Shown here piece by piece: positions 16,841 to 25,598 of a DNA stretch of 64,000 bases. The notes under the pieces are model-generated. The model was given only the letters and a program-made list of their open reading frames with translations. It searched no databases and had not been told where the DNA came from. The DNA lies in contig NZ_NFJK01000003.1 of the NCBI RefSeq assembly GCF_002159845.1, forward strand, positions 1-64,000. Direction: 5' to 3'. The translations under genes were made by a program, and so were the position numbers. Positions within the stretch are counted from its first letter, which is position 1; every line of letters begins with the position of its first letter. The DNA comes from Anaeromassilibacillus sp. An250 (lineage in GTDB: Bacteria > Bacillota > Clostridia > Oscillospirales > Acutalibacteraceae).

Positions 16841-17824
16841 TCAGATATCTTCCATCGGATACCGGAGATCCCATGCTTCGCGCAGGCGGTCCATCAATCC
16901 CATCATATAGAGCGTTTCCGAATGGGGCATTTCTGTACATTCCGTTTTCCCGGCGGCAATCGCTCGCGCGCAGGAGCGCACTTCGTATTCATAGCCGCTG
17001 ATCTCCACCGGGCACGGATAGATGTGGGGCGTGTCTTCCCCATCGACAAAGAGCTGGATCTCTTCTGCGTGCCAGAAGCTGGGGAGGATCAGGTGCCCTT
17101 TTGTCCCGTAGATGGCCGCTTCATTGCGCAAATTGCCGAGCATGGAAGTTGTGAGGGTGGCAAGCTTGCCGTCCGTATACTCCAAAAGGATGCTGTCCTG
17201 TGCATCCACTCCGCGGTCTGTTTTGATGCAGCGGGAGGCGATATGGGCGATGTCGTCGCCAAACGCGATGGAAGCCAGGGTCAGCGGGTAGATTCCCATA
17301 TCGAGGAGGGCCCCGCCTGCAAGGGCCGGGTTGACCAGCCGGTCGTGCCAGGACAATTCAAATCCAAAACAGGCTTCCATAGAGCAGACTTTGCCGATCA
17401 CTCCCGATGCCAATAGATCATGAAGTGTTTTGACGAATGGCATATAGCGTGTCCAGACCGCCTCTGTAATCAGCAGCCCCTTTTGCTCGGCCAATGCGAG
17501 CACCTCTTCCGCCTGTTTGCGGTTGACGGTAAACGCCTTCTCACAGAGGACATGCCTGCCATGGTTGAGGCACAGCAGGGCGTGTTCATAATGGTGAGAG
17601 TGGGGCGTAGCAATATAGACGAGGTCCGTGCCGTCGTCCTGGAGCATCTCCTCATAGGAGCCATACGCCTTTTCAAATCCATATTTCTCCGCAAAAGCCT
17701 GTGCCCGATCCAGGTCGCGCGCGGCCACGGAGTAGGAAATAACGTCATCCATTTTTGCAAGGGTTTCCGCCATGGTTGCAGCGATCCTTCCCGCGCCAAG
17801 AATGGAAACTTTGAGTTTATCCAT
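16841..17824 (-). CDS. Gfo/Idh/MocA family oxidoreductase
   Basis: About 327 aa, NAD(P)-dependent. The Rossmann motif VSILGAGRIAATMAE opens the protein, VYIATPHSHHYEHALLCLNHGRHVLCEKAF contains the family Lys (EKA in place of EKP), and the C-terminal alpha/beta domain follows (WTRYMPFV, LSWHDRLVNPALAGGALLDMGIYPL). Substrates of the family are sugars, inositols or biliverdin-like compounds; this one cannot be specified. The start at 17824 follows AAGGAGGAGTTCG. It lies 11 nt after the ROK repressor and is presumably regulated by it. Confidence 0.92.
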   Translation of the reverse strand: MDKLKVSILGAGRIAATMAETLAKMDDVISYSVAARDLDRAQAFAEKYGFEKAYGSYEEMLQDDGTDLVYIATPHSHHYEHALLCLNHGRHVLCEKAFTVNRKQAEEVLALAEQKGLLITEAVWTRYMPFVKTLHDLLASGVIGKVCSMEACFGFELSWHDRLVNPALAGGALLDMGIYPLTLASIAFGDDIAHIASRCIKTDRGVDAQDSILLEYTDGKLATLTTSMLGNLRNEAAIYGTKGHLILPSFWHAEEIQLFVDGEDTPHIYPCPVEISGYEYEVRSCARAIAAGKTECTEMPHSETLYMMGLMDRLREAWDLRYPMEDI

Positions 17825-17835
17825 CGAACTCCTCC

Positions 17836-19071
17836 TTATGCTTCTTTCTCGTGCTTCATCAGCTTGGTCGGATCGGAAAGCACGTTTTGCGCTGCAATAG
17901 CAGCCGCGCCCAATAGGGCGGGGCTCTCCGGCAGGCGGTTTACCTCGATGGTAATATCGTTGTACACCAGCGGATTGATGCAGGCATGCACCTTGTCGCA
18001 TACGATTTTCAGCAGAAGATCCGGTGCGACCTCGGCCAACTCGTCCCCGATGACGATCATCCCCGGATTGAATTGGTTGATGAGGTTCACAATTCCGATC
18101 GATAAAAATTCACAGGCCTTTTCGTATTCTTCGCGCGCCACTTTGTCCCCGGTTTTCACCGCATCGGAGATACTCGCGGCAGTCAGGTTATTTTCACTTA
18201 AAATCGAAGGCTCGCCGGCCTGTAGGCGGCGGGTGATATTCTCGCAAAAGACCAGGAACGAACAATATTTTTCCAGGCAGCCGCGGTTGCCACATTCACA
18301 GAGAGCCCCGCGGTAATTGATGGTGTTGTGGCCGAATTCGCCAGCGATCCCGCGCTGCCCCAGGACCAGCTTGCCGTCGGTGATGATACCGCATCCGATG
18401 CCCTGGCCCGCCAGCACATAGATCATATTGCGGATGCCGTATTCTTTGCTGCGGTACCAGAGCTGTGCGAACGCGCTGGCATTTGCGTCGTTGGCTATGT
18501 AGATGGGGATATCAAACCCCTCGGTCAACGCCTTTTTGATCGGGAAGTTCTGCCAACCGGAGAGCTCTGTGACAAAGAGCAACTGGTCGCGGTCCTCCCG
18601 GTAGGGGCCGGGCATAGCCATGCAGACGGCGGGAATATGGGTCGAGGAATTTTCCCGGCGGATGTCCTGAATGGCGTTCCGGATACGGGAAATGGTGTTT
18701 TGCACGTCGTCGCGCGGTCCAATGGGATATTCCTCCACCGCATAGACCTTTCCCGACAGGCCGGCAATGCTGATATAAAAGGCGCGCCGCGTCATGCGGA
18801 TACCGATAACCTTATACAGGTCGTCGTTCAATGTCACGCCAATCGACCGGCGCCCCTTGCAGCCGCTCATCAACCCGGTTTCCACAACGAGGCCGCACTC
18901 GATGAATTCCCCGATGATATTGGTGATGGTCGCCTGTTTTAGGCCGGACAACTGTGCCAACGTAGCGCGGGAACAGACCCCTTCTTGCCGCAACAGGTCT
19001 GCCACCAATGCGCGGTTGATGAGCTGGCTCCTTTCCTGGTTGATGCTTTTATGCGTAATGATTTCATTCAT
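17836..19071 (-). CDS. ROK family transcriptional regulator
   Basis: About 411 aa. The N-terminal winged helix (RALVADLLRQEGVCSRATLAQLSGLKQATITNIIGEFIECGLVVE) is fused to a ROK sugar-kinase-like domain with the zinc motif CECGNRGCLEKYCS and the ATP/sugar signature region GIAGEFGHNTINYRG. It resembles XylR/NagC-type repressors that respond to a sugar or sugar phosphate. The ATG at 19071 has AGGAG 9 nt upstream. The operon with the Gfo/Idh enzyme suggests control of carbohydrate use; the ligand is unknown. Confidence 0.92.
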   Translation of the reverse strand: MNEIITHKSINQERSQLINRALVADLLRQEGVCSRATLAQLSGLKQATITNIIGEFIECGLVVETGLMSGCKGRRSIGVTLNDDLYKVIGIRMTRRAFYISIAGLSGKVYAVEEYPIGPRDDVQNTISRIRNAIQDIRRENSSTHIPAVCMAMPGPYREDRDQLLFVTELSGWQNFPIKKALTEGFDIPIYIANDANASAFAQLWYRSKEYGIRNMIYVLAGQGIGCGIITDGKLVLGQRGIAGEFGHNTINYRGALCECGNRGCLEKYCSFLVFCENITRRLQAGEPSILSENNLTAASISDAVKTGDKVAREEYEKACEFLSIGIVNLINQFNPGMIVIGDELAEVAPDLLLKIVCDKVHACINPLVYNDITIEVNRLPESPALLGAAAIAAQNVLSDPTKLMKHEKEA

Positions 19072-19110
19072 ATCCAAGAACTCCTATACTCCCAAGTTTA
19101 TCTTTTAATT

Positions 19111-19130
19111 ACTATACACTACTATACACT
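19111..19130 (-). promoter_or_regulatory. Tandem 10-bp repeat in the ROK promoter
   Basis: Two perfect head-to-tail copies of ACTATACACT (TATAGT -10-like boxes on the minus strand) lie 40 nt before the ROK start. They either give two alternative -10 elements or form an operator for autorepression. The matching -35 is poor. Confidence 0.45.
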
Positions 19131-19213
19131 TTTTAAAAACAAAATGCTTCTAGTTGAAAAATATTTATTCATAAAAGAGGAAATGATGCAAAAATTGCCC
19201 AGATAAGACGGTT

Positions 19214-20440
19214 TTAAGCGTCCATTTCCCCCGAAGAGGTGTCAGAAGCAGGCGATAGGCAATTTTTTTCCACTTGATGATCCGTTATCCCCTTCTTTTG
19301 GAGAAAATCACGCGTGGCTGTGCGCAAAAGCGTGTAGAGGACGGAGAAGAGCGGGACGCCCACCAAAATGCCTGTAATCCCCCATAGATTGCCACAGACC
19401 AGAATAGCCAGCAGTACCCAGATGCCCGGAAGCCCGATGGAAGTCCCCACCACGCGGGGATAGATCAGGTTCCCTTCCACCTGTTGGAGGATGACGAGGA
19501 AGATTAAGAACCACAGGCAGTCCCACGGGTTGATAATCAGCAGAATAAACGCGCCGACCGCTCCACCGATGTAGGCACCCAAAATGGGGATTAAGCTGGT
19601 GAGGGAGACGATCACACTGATTAATAACGCATAGGGAAGGCGGATGATGCTCATGCCCAAATAGCACAGGCAGCCGAGAATCAGCGCTTCTGTCACCTGC
19701 CCTGTGACAAACCCGGAAAAGATATTGCTTGCAAGGCTGCCGATGGAGATCACCTGCTGCGCACGTTTGGCAGGGAGGAAGGCATACAGGACGCGCTTCA
19801 AGTTGCGGATGAGCTTCTCCTTGCTGTACAGCATGTACACCGAAAAGATTAGGCTCATGACAAACGTAAAGATGCCGGACGCAACGCCGACGGTGGCGTT
19901 GGCAACCGAACCCACCACATCCGTGGTCACCTGGGAAGCCTGTGTGAGCAGGGAAGACCAATCAATCTGCATCACGGCTTCTTTGAGCTGGGTGAGGTCG
20001 AATTTGGTGAGGACCCCATTTAGCCACTTGGTAAAGCTATTGACGTATCCCGGTATCGCGGCGGTTAAAATCTGTATGGAGTTGGCAAGCTCCGGGACAA
20101 CAAAGAAAATGATCCCGCCCACAATCAAAAATACGACAATAAAGGAAAGCAGGACGCAGACCCCGCGCCCACAACGCTGCCAAATTTTGGAGTTTTTCCG
20201 CTTTAAAAAGCCAAAAATGCGCTCTTCGAAGAGCTTTAGCAACACATTGAGCACAAAAGCGACGGCAATGCCCATCAAAAAGGGGCTAAACAGAGAGAAG
20301 AGTGCGTTTAAAATGGAACCCGCTTGTTCCAGATGGAAGACAACATAGATCAGGAGTACCGCAAAGGTAATCAGCAGCATCGCTGCTTTGATGGCTTTTT
20401 GTGTAAATTTTGGGTCGTCGATCCATTCCTTTAATTTCAT
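19214..20440 (-). CDS. AI-2E family transporter (PerM/YdiK-like)
   Basis: About 408 aa with a pattern of seven to eight membrane helices, three near the N terminus, a periplasmic stretch, then the conserved cluster QVTEALILGCLCYLGMSIIRLPYALLISVIVSLTSLIPILGAYIGG and PRVVGTSIGLPGIWVLLAILVCGNLWGITGILVGVPLFSV. These are the hallmarks of the AI-2E exporter family (DUF20), whose substrates vary (AI-2, Na+/H+, others). The ATG at 20440 is 7 nt from AGAAGGG; the ATG at 20446 is too close. Confidence 0.92.
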   Translation of the reverse strand: MKLKEWIDDPKFTQKAIKAAMLLITFAVLLIYVVFHLEQAGSILNALFSLFSPFLMGIAVAFVLNVLLKLFEERIFGFLKRKNSKIWQRCGRGVCVLLSFIVVFLIVGGIIFFVVPELANSIQILTAAIPGYVNSFTKWLNGVLTKFDLTQLKEAVMQIDWSSLLTQASQVTTDVVGSVANATVGVASGIFTFVMSLIFSVYMLYSKEKLIRNLKRVLYAFLPAKRAQQVISIGSLASNIFSGFVTGQVTEALILGCLCYLGMSIIRLPYALLISVIVSLTSLIPILGAYIGGAVGAFILLIINPWDCLWFLIFLVILQQVEGNLIYPRVVGTSIGLPGIWVLLAILVCGNLWGITGILVGVPLFSVLYTLLRTATRDFLQKKGITDHQVEKNCLSPASDTSSGEMDA

Positions 20441-20666
20441 AAGCATGCCCTTCTATAATGGAATTCTGCGGCGTTTCTGCCGCGGCTTTTCTTCAAACAC
20501 ACTCTACCGTATTCCCCTATGGATGTCAAGTTATTCCAAGAAGGAAAACCAGAGTGATCCTTTTCTCCGTTATAATGCGCGAGGAGCCTTGCAAATTTTT
20601 TGTTACAAGGATATGATGAAAGAAACCGGATATGCAAGTATCCGCTGCTTAAAAGGGAGGGGTTTT

Positions 20667-21197
20667 ATGGAACTCATGGAAGCCATCCGTGCGCGAAAAA
20701 GCTATCGGAATGAATTTTACAACACGCCCGTGCCCCGCAGCGACCTTCGGGAGATTTTAGAGGCTGGGCTGGCCGCTCCGTCCGGCTGCAATTTGCAGAC
20801 CACCCAGCTGATTGGGGTGGACGATCCCGTACTGGTCAAGCGTCTGGCGGAAATCTATGGGAGGGAGTGGGCCGCGACCGCACCAGCTGCCATCCTAGTG
20901 CTCACAAAGGAGACGATGTCCTCCAGCGGCGTTTCCTATCATGTGCACGATTATTCCGCAGCGGTGGAGAACATGTTGTTGGCGATTGCGGCCAAAGGGT
21001 ACGCTTCAGTGTGGATCGAGGGACAGATTCGCGGGGAACGCGCCAAAGAGATGGGGGCACTTCTTGGCGTTCCAGAGGAATACACAGTGGCGGTATATCT
21101 TCCGGTGGGTGTTCCAGCGAAATCCATGGCAGAGGCGGTCAAAAAGCCCTTTTCGGAGCGGGCGTGGCTGAACGGCTATCAAAAGGAATTGGACTGA
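20667..21197 (+). CDS. Nitroreductase family protein
   Basis: 176 aa. MELMEAIRARKSYRNEFY has the RKSYR FMN motif; LAAPSGCNLQTTQLIGV and GYASVWIEGQIRG complete the fold. It is one of two small nitroreductases in the window, and the substrate is unknown. A longer reading frame runs upstream, but the GGGAGGGGTTTT site places the start at 20667. A small membrane protein gene follows after 24 nt and a GNAT gene after that, probably one transcript. Confidence 0.9.
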   Translation: MELMEAIRARKSYRNEFYNTPVPRSDLREILEAGLAAPSGCNLQTTQLIGVDDPVLVKRLAEIYGREWAATAPAAILVLTKETMSSSGVSYHVHDYSAAVENMLLAIAAKGYASVWIEGQIRGERAKEMGALLGVPEEYTVAVYLPVGVPAKSMAEAVKKPFSERAWLNGYQKELD

Positions 21198-21221
21198 GAA
21201 GACCGAAAGGAGGCCGTTTCG

Positions 21222-21449
21222 ATGCATAAATGGTTATCCTATGCAAATGAATATGTACGGCAGTCCGATTGGAAGGATCTTGCTCTGATCAAGCTCTGCT
21301 TGTGTTCAGCGGGGGTCCTGATCGGAATGTCGCTCGCAAAACGCGTGAAGAAGCTGGCGGCGTTTGGCGCAATGGCCGTATTTATTGCCACCTATCTTCC
21401 GCTGATGTGGAAACTTTTGAAGATTGTAACTGGGGACCGGTGCCCATAG
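21222..21449 (+). CDS. Small membrane protein, unknown function
   Basis: 75 aa. An amphipathic N terminus (MHKWLSYANEYVRQSDWKDL) is followed by two close hydrophobic segments, LIKLCLCSAGVLIGMSLA and LAAFGAMAVFIATYLPLMWKL. Similar small proteins are common in Clostridia and are sometimes mislabelled as phosphate ABC permeases. A strong AAAGGAGG site supports expression. It is sandwiched between the nitroreductase and GNAT genes. Confidence 0.7.
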   Translation: MHKWLSYANEYVRQSDWKDLALIKLCLCSAGVLIGMSLAKRVKKLAAFGAMAVFIATYLPLMWKLLKIVTGDRCP

Positions 21450-21486
21450 AGGGAACGGTCCCGATAGATACAAGGAAAGGAACATT

Positions 21487-21987
21487 GTGACCATAGAGAC
21501 GAAACGTTTGCTCCTTTGCCCGCTGAGCGCCCGGCAGATGCGCTTATGGCTTTCCGACCTGCCCGCTTTGGAACGCGAATGGGACTGCCATTATGAAGGC
21601 GAGCCGGTCGAAGGGACATTCCGCGAGATTGTCCAGCAGCAGTGGAAGATCACCTCCATGGATGAGCGGAATTATCTGTTTCATAGCTTCTGGCTGCTGT
21701 TGCGGAAGGCGGACCGGACGGTGGTCGGCGCAGCTGATTTTAAAGCGCCGCCCAACGCACGCGGCGAGGTGGAGATTGGCTATGGGCTGGGCGGGGCGCA
21801 CGAGCGCCGCGGCTATATGACGGAGGCAGTGGACGCCCTGTGCGATTGGGCGCTTCAGCGAAAGGATGTGGAGAGCGTTTTGGCAGAAACGGAACGCAAG
21901 AACCGCCCTTCACAAAATGTCCTGCGGCGTTGCCGGTTTGTGCTGGAGCACGAAGGTCCCACCCTCTGGTGGAGGCGGAAAAAATAA
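21487..21987 (+). CDS. GNAT family N-acetyltransferase
   Basis: 166 aa. The opening TIETKRLLLCPLSARQM and the acetyl-CoA segment EVEIGYGLGGAHERRGYMTEAVDALCDWAL with the R/Q-x-x-G-x pattern (ERRGYM) match RimJ/RimL-type GNAT enzymes. The C-terminal block ETERKNRPSQNVLRRCRFVLEHEGPTLWWRR is typical of this subgroup. The GTG start at 21487 follows AAAGGAACATT. The substrate cannot be assigned. Confidence 0.87.
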   Translation: MTIETKRLLLCPLSARQMRLWLSDLPALEREWDCHYEGEPVEGTFREIVQQQWKITSMDERNYLFHSFWLLLRKADRTVVGAADFKAPPNARGEVEIGYGLGGAHERRGYMTEAVDALCDWALQRKDVESVLAETERKNRPSQNVLRRCRFVLEHEGPTLWWRRKK

Positions 21988-22097
21988 GATACGCGCGGCG
22001 GGCGCCCAAATGGGGCGGACTGCTGCGCATTTTGTTATTTTGTTCGGTTGAAGGGGGAGAAAAACAGAAGGGCCTTTCTGAAAAAATCGATGAAAAA

Positions 22098-22140
22098 GAG
22101 CGCATCACCCGATGGCGGGCGGATGCGCTCTTTATTTTGT
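22098..22140 (+). terminator. Terminator of the nitroreductase-GNAT unit
   Basis: A 9-bp stem GAGCGCATC/GATGCGCTC with a GC-rich loop is followed by TTTATTTTGT, about 110 nt after the GNAT stop. Confidence 0.8.
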
Positions 22141-22365
22141 CCCCTGGCGGGGTGTGATGGGTCAAAAAGATCCGTTAAATAGAAAACCATACCCTTGGGA
22201 GTGACCGTCCCCTGGCGGGGCATGGACAATCCTATGATATTTCTATAACCATGAGAAACATGGCAAAATCGCCGCCCCCTGACGGGGAGTAACAACATCT
22301 GTAGGCCGGCACGAACGAACTTGCACGATGCCAGGTTCAATTCCCGGGCGGTTGGAAAGGGTGGC
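22139..22365. repeat. Decayed CRISPR-like repeats, pitch 67-68 bp
   Basis: The core CCCCTG(G/A)CGGGG occurs at 22141, 22209 and 22276, spacings of 68 and 67 bp. A weaker copy (CCCGGGCGG, followed by TTGGAAAG) starts at 22343, again 67 bp on. Flanking bases of each core recall a type I-C repeat (GTC or ATCGCC before it, GTGATGGGTCAAAA, CATGGACAAT or AGTAACAAC after it), but only the hairpin core is well kept. The intervening 35-40 bp segments are unrelated. No cas genes and no ORF are present. Confidence 0.5.
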
Positions 22366-22423
22366 CGTACTTGGTCCCTATAGGCGCCATTCCGTTCCGT
22401 TTGGCGCCTTGGAAATCCATTTT

Positions 22424-22783
22424 TTATTTTAAAAGGAGTGCCTTCTTTTCCAGGATGGCTTCTGCCGCGGCGCAGGCCGGGCAATCGCAATATTTCGCTC
22501 CGGCAGCTTTGATTTCAGCGGCGTGCGCTGCAATCTGCTTCGCTGTGTTCGCGCCAAACACTTGGGCGCCAGCATCGGAGTTTGCAAAGGCGATCAGCTG
22601 ATCGACCGGCATGATGTCCGCTTCCAGCTCCTCCACATATCTTTTGGCTGCTGCCACTTCATTTTCCGTGCCGATTGCATCCAGCCAGGCTTGGGCTGCC
22701 GCTTTTGCCTCCTTACAGCAGGAGTGGGCGTTCATCAATTCGTGCGTCTTTTCGACGATGGTTTGCAAAGCTTCTTGATTCAT
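22424..22783 (-). CDS. Small cysteine-rich conserved protein (often mislabelled Hsp90)
   Basis: 119 aa, acidic and helical, with HSCCKEAKAAAQAWLDAIGTE near the N terminus and KYCDCPACAAAEAIL near the C terminus: a CC pair and a C-x-C-x-x-C cluster that could bind a metal or form disulfides. Proteins of this type are widespread in Oscillospirales and Lachnospirales; some are annotated as molecular chaperone Hsp90, but no GHKL ATPase motif is present. The start follows AAGAAGGTC. It stands alone, downstream of nothing recognisable. Confidence 0.75.
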   Translation of the reverse strand: MNQEALQTIVEKTHELMNAHSCCKEAKAAAQAWLDAIGTENEVAAAKRYVEELEADIMPVDQLIAFANSDAGAQVFGANTAKQIAAHAAEIKAAGAKYCDCPACAAAEAILEKKALLLK

Positions 22784-22928
22784 GATCCATCCGACCTTCT
22801 TTCTGAATAAAATATTAGGTATATTTTACCAGAATTCCTTGCGGATTACAATAGACGGCAGGGGGTAAGCACAGGCCGGCAAAATGGCCGGTCGAAAGAG
22901 AAATAAATTAGCAGGCTGCAAAAAAAGG

Positions 22929-22958
22929 TTGACAAATCGACGGGTTGTAGGATATAGT
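22929..22958 (+). promoter_or_regulatory. Promoter of the ilv T-box transcript
   Basis: TTGACA (22929-22934) and TATAGT (22953-22958) with an 18-nt spacer lie just upstream of the T-box leader. Confidence 0.85.
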
Positions 22959-22964
22959 ATTACT

Positions 22965-23264
22965 AATACAACTGGATAGGAAGACCGTTGCAGAATGCAC
23001 GGTTTTGCGTTGATGGGGACGGAATGCATTCCTTTCGCTACAGAGAGCCGCCGGGTGGTGTGAGGCGGTGCGGAATTTGCAGGACATCGCCCCGGAGCAG
23101 GCGGCTGAACCCCTTTTGGGCAAGTAGGTGCGTCCGGTTTCTCCCCGTTAGAAGAGAGTGTATTGTTAGATACACATGAGCGGCTGCATGATGCAGCACT
23201 TAGAGTGGTACCGCGGAGCTGATTTAGCCTTCGTCTCTAAAAAGAGACGAAGGCTTTTTATTTT
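22965..23264 (+). ncRNA. T-box leader, probable Ile specifier, upstream of ilvB
   Basis: A T-box riboswitch binds uncharged tRNA and prevents termination. The T-box sequence AGAGTGGTACCGCGG is at 23203-23217 and is followed by a terminator, GCCTTCGTCTC/GAGACGAAGGC with a T-run (23226-23264). Stem I features are visible: CAGAGAGCC at 23041 with GGTGTGA in the apical loop. On the 3' side of stem I, GGACATCGCCCCGGAG places a likely specifier ATC (Ile) at 23086-23088. Ile is consistent with control of ilvB-ilvN-ilvA-ridA. Confidence 0.9.
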
Positions 23265-23348
23265 GTCCGTTGGCAGAGAAAAGCGGAAATTCCCTATGCA
23301 TCCGCTGGTTGAAAACGACTGGAAGAAATTTGTCAGGAGGAATGGATT

Positions 23349-25022
23349 ATGGTATTGACAGGGGCACAGGTTATTATGGAATGCCTGCTGGAGCAGGGAG
23401 TGGATACCGTATTCGGGTATCCGGGAGGCGCTGTACTCAATATTTACGATGCGCTGTATGAATATCGGGACCGAATCAACCACATCCGCACCGCCCATGA
23501 GCAGGGCGCGGCCCATGCCGCGGATGGCTATGCGCGTTCCAGCGGCAAAACGGGCGTTTGCATTGCCACTTCGGGCCCCGGCGCGACGAATCTCGTGACG
23601 GGCATTGCAACCGCATATATGGACTCCGTCCCGGTGGTGGCCATCACGGGCAACGTCAATTTGGACCTGTTGGGTTTGGATAGCTTCCAGGAGGTCGACA
23701 TCACCGGCATTACGATGCCGATCACCAAACACAATTTCCTGGTAAAGGACGTCCGCAAGCTGGCGGATACCATCCGGGCGGCGTTCCGCATCGCCAACAG
23801 CGGCCGGAAGGGACCCGTCCTGGTGGACATTCCGAAGGACCTCACCGCGCAGAAGGTGGAGTTCCTTCCGCCAGCGCCGCCGGAGCAGGAGAAGCACCAC
23901 CTGTTCCCGTTCGAGCAGCGCTTTGAGCAGGCGTTGCAAATGCTGGAAAAGGCGGAGCGGCCGTTTGTCTATGCGGGCGGCGGCGTGATCGCCTCGGGTG
24001 CATCCGAGGCGTTGAAGACCTTTGCAGAGCGGTTGGATGCGCCGGTCGCCTGTTCGCTGATGTGCCAGGGCGGTTTTGACCAGACGGACAGCCGCTATAT
24101 GGGCATGCTGGGCATGCACGGGACCAACACCGCAGCGCTTGCTATCAAAAATTGCGACCTCTTCGTGGCAGTGGGCACGCGCTTTTCGGACCGCGTATTG
24201 TGCAACGCAAAATCGTTTGCACAGCACTGCCCGATCATCCAGATCGACATTGATTCCGCCGAGTTTAATAAAAACATCGACGTGGACCTCAAACTCAAGG
24301 GCGACGCCCGCGAGATTTTGGAGGAGCTGAACCGCCGCCTGCCGCAGCACACGCATGCGGACTGGATGGCCAATATCGCTGCATGGAAGGCGGATTACCC
24401 GCTCAGCCAAACGGCTTCCGACCCCAACGGCGTAACGCCGCAGGAAGTTTTGGAAACCTTGAGCGACCTGACCAACGACGATGCCATCATCTGCACAGAC
24501 GTGGGCCAGCATCAGATGTGGGCGGCGCAGTTCTACCGCTTCCGCCATCCGCGCCAGTTCATTAGTTCGGGCGGATTGGGCACAATGGGCTTCGGCCTGG
24601 GCGCGGCGCTCGGCGCACAGGTGGCCAACCCGGACGCGCGCGTGATCAACATCGCCGGGGACGGCAGTTTCCACATGAATTGCAATGAGCTTGCCACAGC
24701 AGTCGCCTACAACATCCCCGTGATGGAGTTGGTATTCAACAACTCCGTGCTGGGAATGGTGCGCCAGTGGCAGAAGCTTTTCTACGACAACCGTTTTTCG
24801 CAGACGGATCTGGATAAAAATACGGACTTTGTCAAGTTGGCAGAGGCGTTTGGCGCGAAGGCGTTTGTCATCCAGACGAAGGCGGACATCCGGCCCGTGT
24901 TGGAGCAGGCGCTTGCGCTGCGCGAACCGGTTTTGATCGACTGTCGGATCGACAAGGACGTCAACGTTCTGCCGATGGTGCCCGCGGGCGCGTCGGTGGA
25001 AAGCCCGATTCTGGAAATGTGA
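23349..25022 (+). CDS. ilvB: Acetolactate synthase large subunit
   Basis: IlvB is the TPP- and FAD-dependent catalytic subunit that makes acetolactate or acetohydroxybutyrate, the first common step to Val, Leu and Ile. It is 557 aa. The catalytic Glu lies in TAHEQGAAHAADGYAR (about residue 51), the FAD/central domain includes GVIASGASEAL, and the TPP-Mg motif is GDGSFHMNCNELATAVAYNIPV near 438-460. SGPGATNLVTGIATAYMDSVP confirms anabolic AHAS. The ATG follows AGGAGGAATGGATT. It is first in the T-box operon and 16 nt before ilvN. Confidence 0.97.
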   Translation: MVLTGAQVIMECLLEQGVDTVFGYPGGAVLNIYDALYEYRDRINHIRTAHEQGAAHAADGYARSSGKTGVCIATSGPGATNLVTGIATAYMDSVPVVAITGNVNLDLLGLDSFQEVDITGITMPITKHNFLVKDVRKLADTIRAAFRIANSGRKGPVLVDIPKDLTAQKVEFLPPAPPEQEKHHLFPFEQRFEQALQMLEKAERPFVYAGGGVIASGASEALKTFAERLDAPVACSLMCQGGFDQTDSRYMGMLGMHGTNTAALAIKNCDLFVAVGTRFSDRVLCNAKSFAQHCPIIQIDIDSAEFNKNIDVDLKLKGDAREILEELNRRLPQHTHADWMANIAAWKADYPLSQTASDPNGVTPQEVLETLSDLTNDDAIICTDVGQHQMWAAQFYRFRHPRQFISSGGLGTMGFGLGAALGAQVANPDARVINIAGDGSFHMNCNELATAVAYNIPVMELVFNNSVLGMVRQWQKLFYDNRFSQTDLDKNTDFVKLAEAFGAKAFVIQTKADIRPVLEQALALREPVLIDCRIDKDVNVLPMVPAGASVESPILEM

Positions 25023-25038
25023 GAGAGGGGGAGCAGCC

Positions 25039-25527
25039 ATGACAACGACAGCAGAGAAAGAATATATCATCTCCATCCTGGCGAAGAACAATCCCGGCGT
25101 TCTGCTTCGAATTTCGGGACTGTTCAGCCGCCGCTGCTATAACATCCTGAGCATTGTGGCGGCGCAGACCGAGAATACGGAGTATTCCCGCATTTTGATC
25201 GTAGTGCAGGGCGACGACCGCATTGTGCGGCAGGTCGATAAGCAGGTCAGCAAGCTGGTGGACATCGAGCAGGTGGATGTGCTCGACCCGAAAAGCGCCG
25301 TTGTCCGCGAGCATTTGCTCATCAAGGTGGAACGCACCATGCAGAACAGCGAAAAGCTGGTCGAGATGGCCAACGTGTTCCATGCAAATATTCTGAGCGT
25401 CGAGGCCAACACCATGATTTTGGAGTTGACCGGCGATGCGACGACGATCAATTCATTCATCGAACTTTACAATCCGTACCATGTGCTGAAGATCTTGCGC
25501 ACTGGCGCAATGGCGATGCCAAAATGA
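25039..25527 (+). CDS. ilvN: Acetolactate synthase small regulatory subunit
   Basis: 162 aa. The N-terminal ACT domain (YIISILAKNNPGVLLRISGLFSRRCYNILSIVAAQTE) binds valine and confers feedback inhibition; the C-terminal domain (IKVERTMQNSEKLVEMANVFHANILSVEANTMILELTGDATTINSFIELYNPYHVLKILRTG) activates IlvB. Length and order match ilvN/ilvH. The start has GAGAGAGGGGGAGCAGCC upstream. Confidence 0.96.
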   Translation: MTTTAEKEYIISILAKNNPGVLLRISGLFSRRCYNILSIVAAQTENTEYSRILIVVQGDDRIVRQVDKQVSKLVDIEQVDVLDPKSAVVREHLLIKVERTMQNSEKLVEMANVFHANILSVEANTMILELTGDATTINSFIELYNPYHVLKILRTGAMAMPK

Positions 25528-25598
25528 TCGAACAACCCCGCCTGTAGGCGTTCCCCCACCGGGTGCATACGCCTGCATCCGGAAAGCCAACCAACGAT

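Noticed and set aside
23166-25091. 641-aa minus-strand frame over ilvB
   Set aside because: Antisense shadow; the plus-strand IlvB is complete with all motifs.
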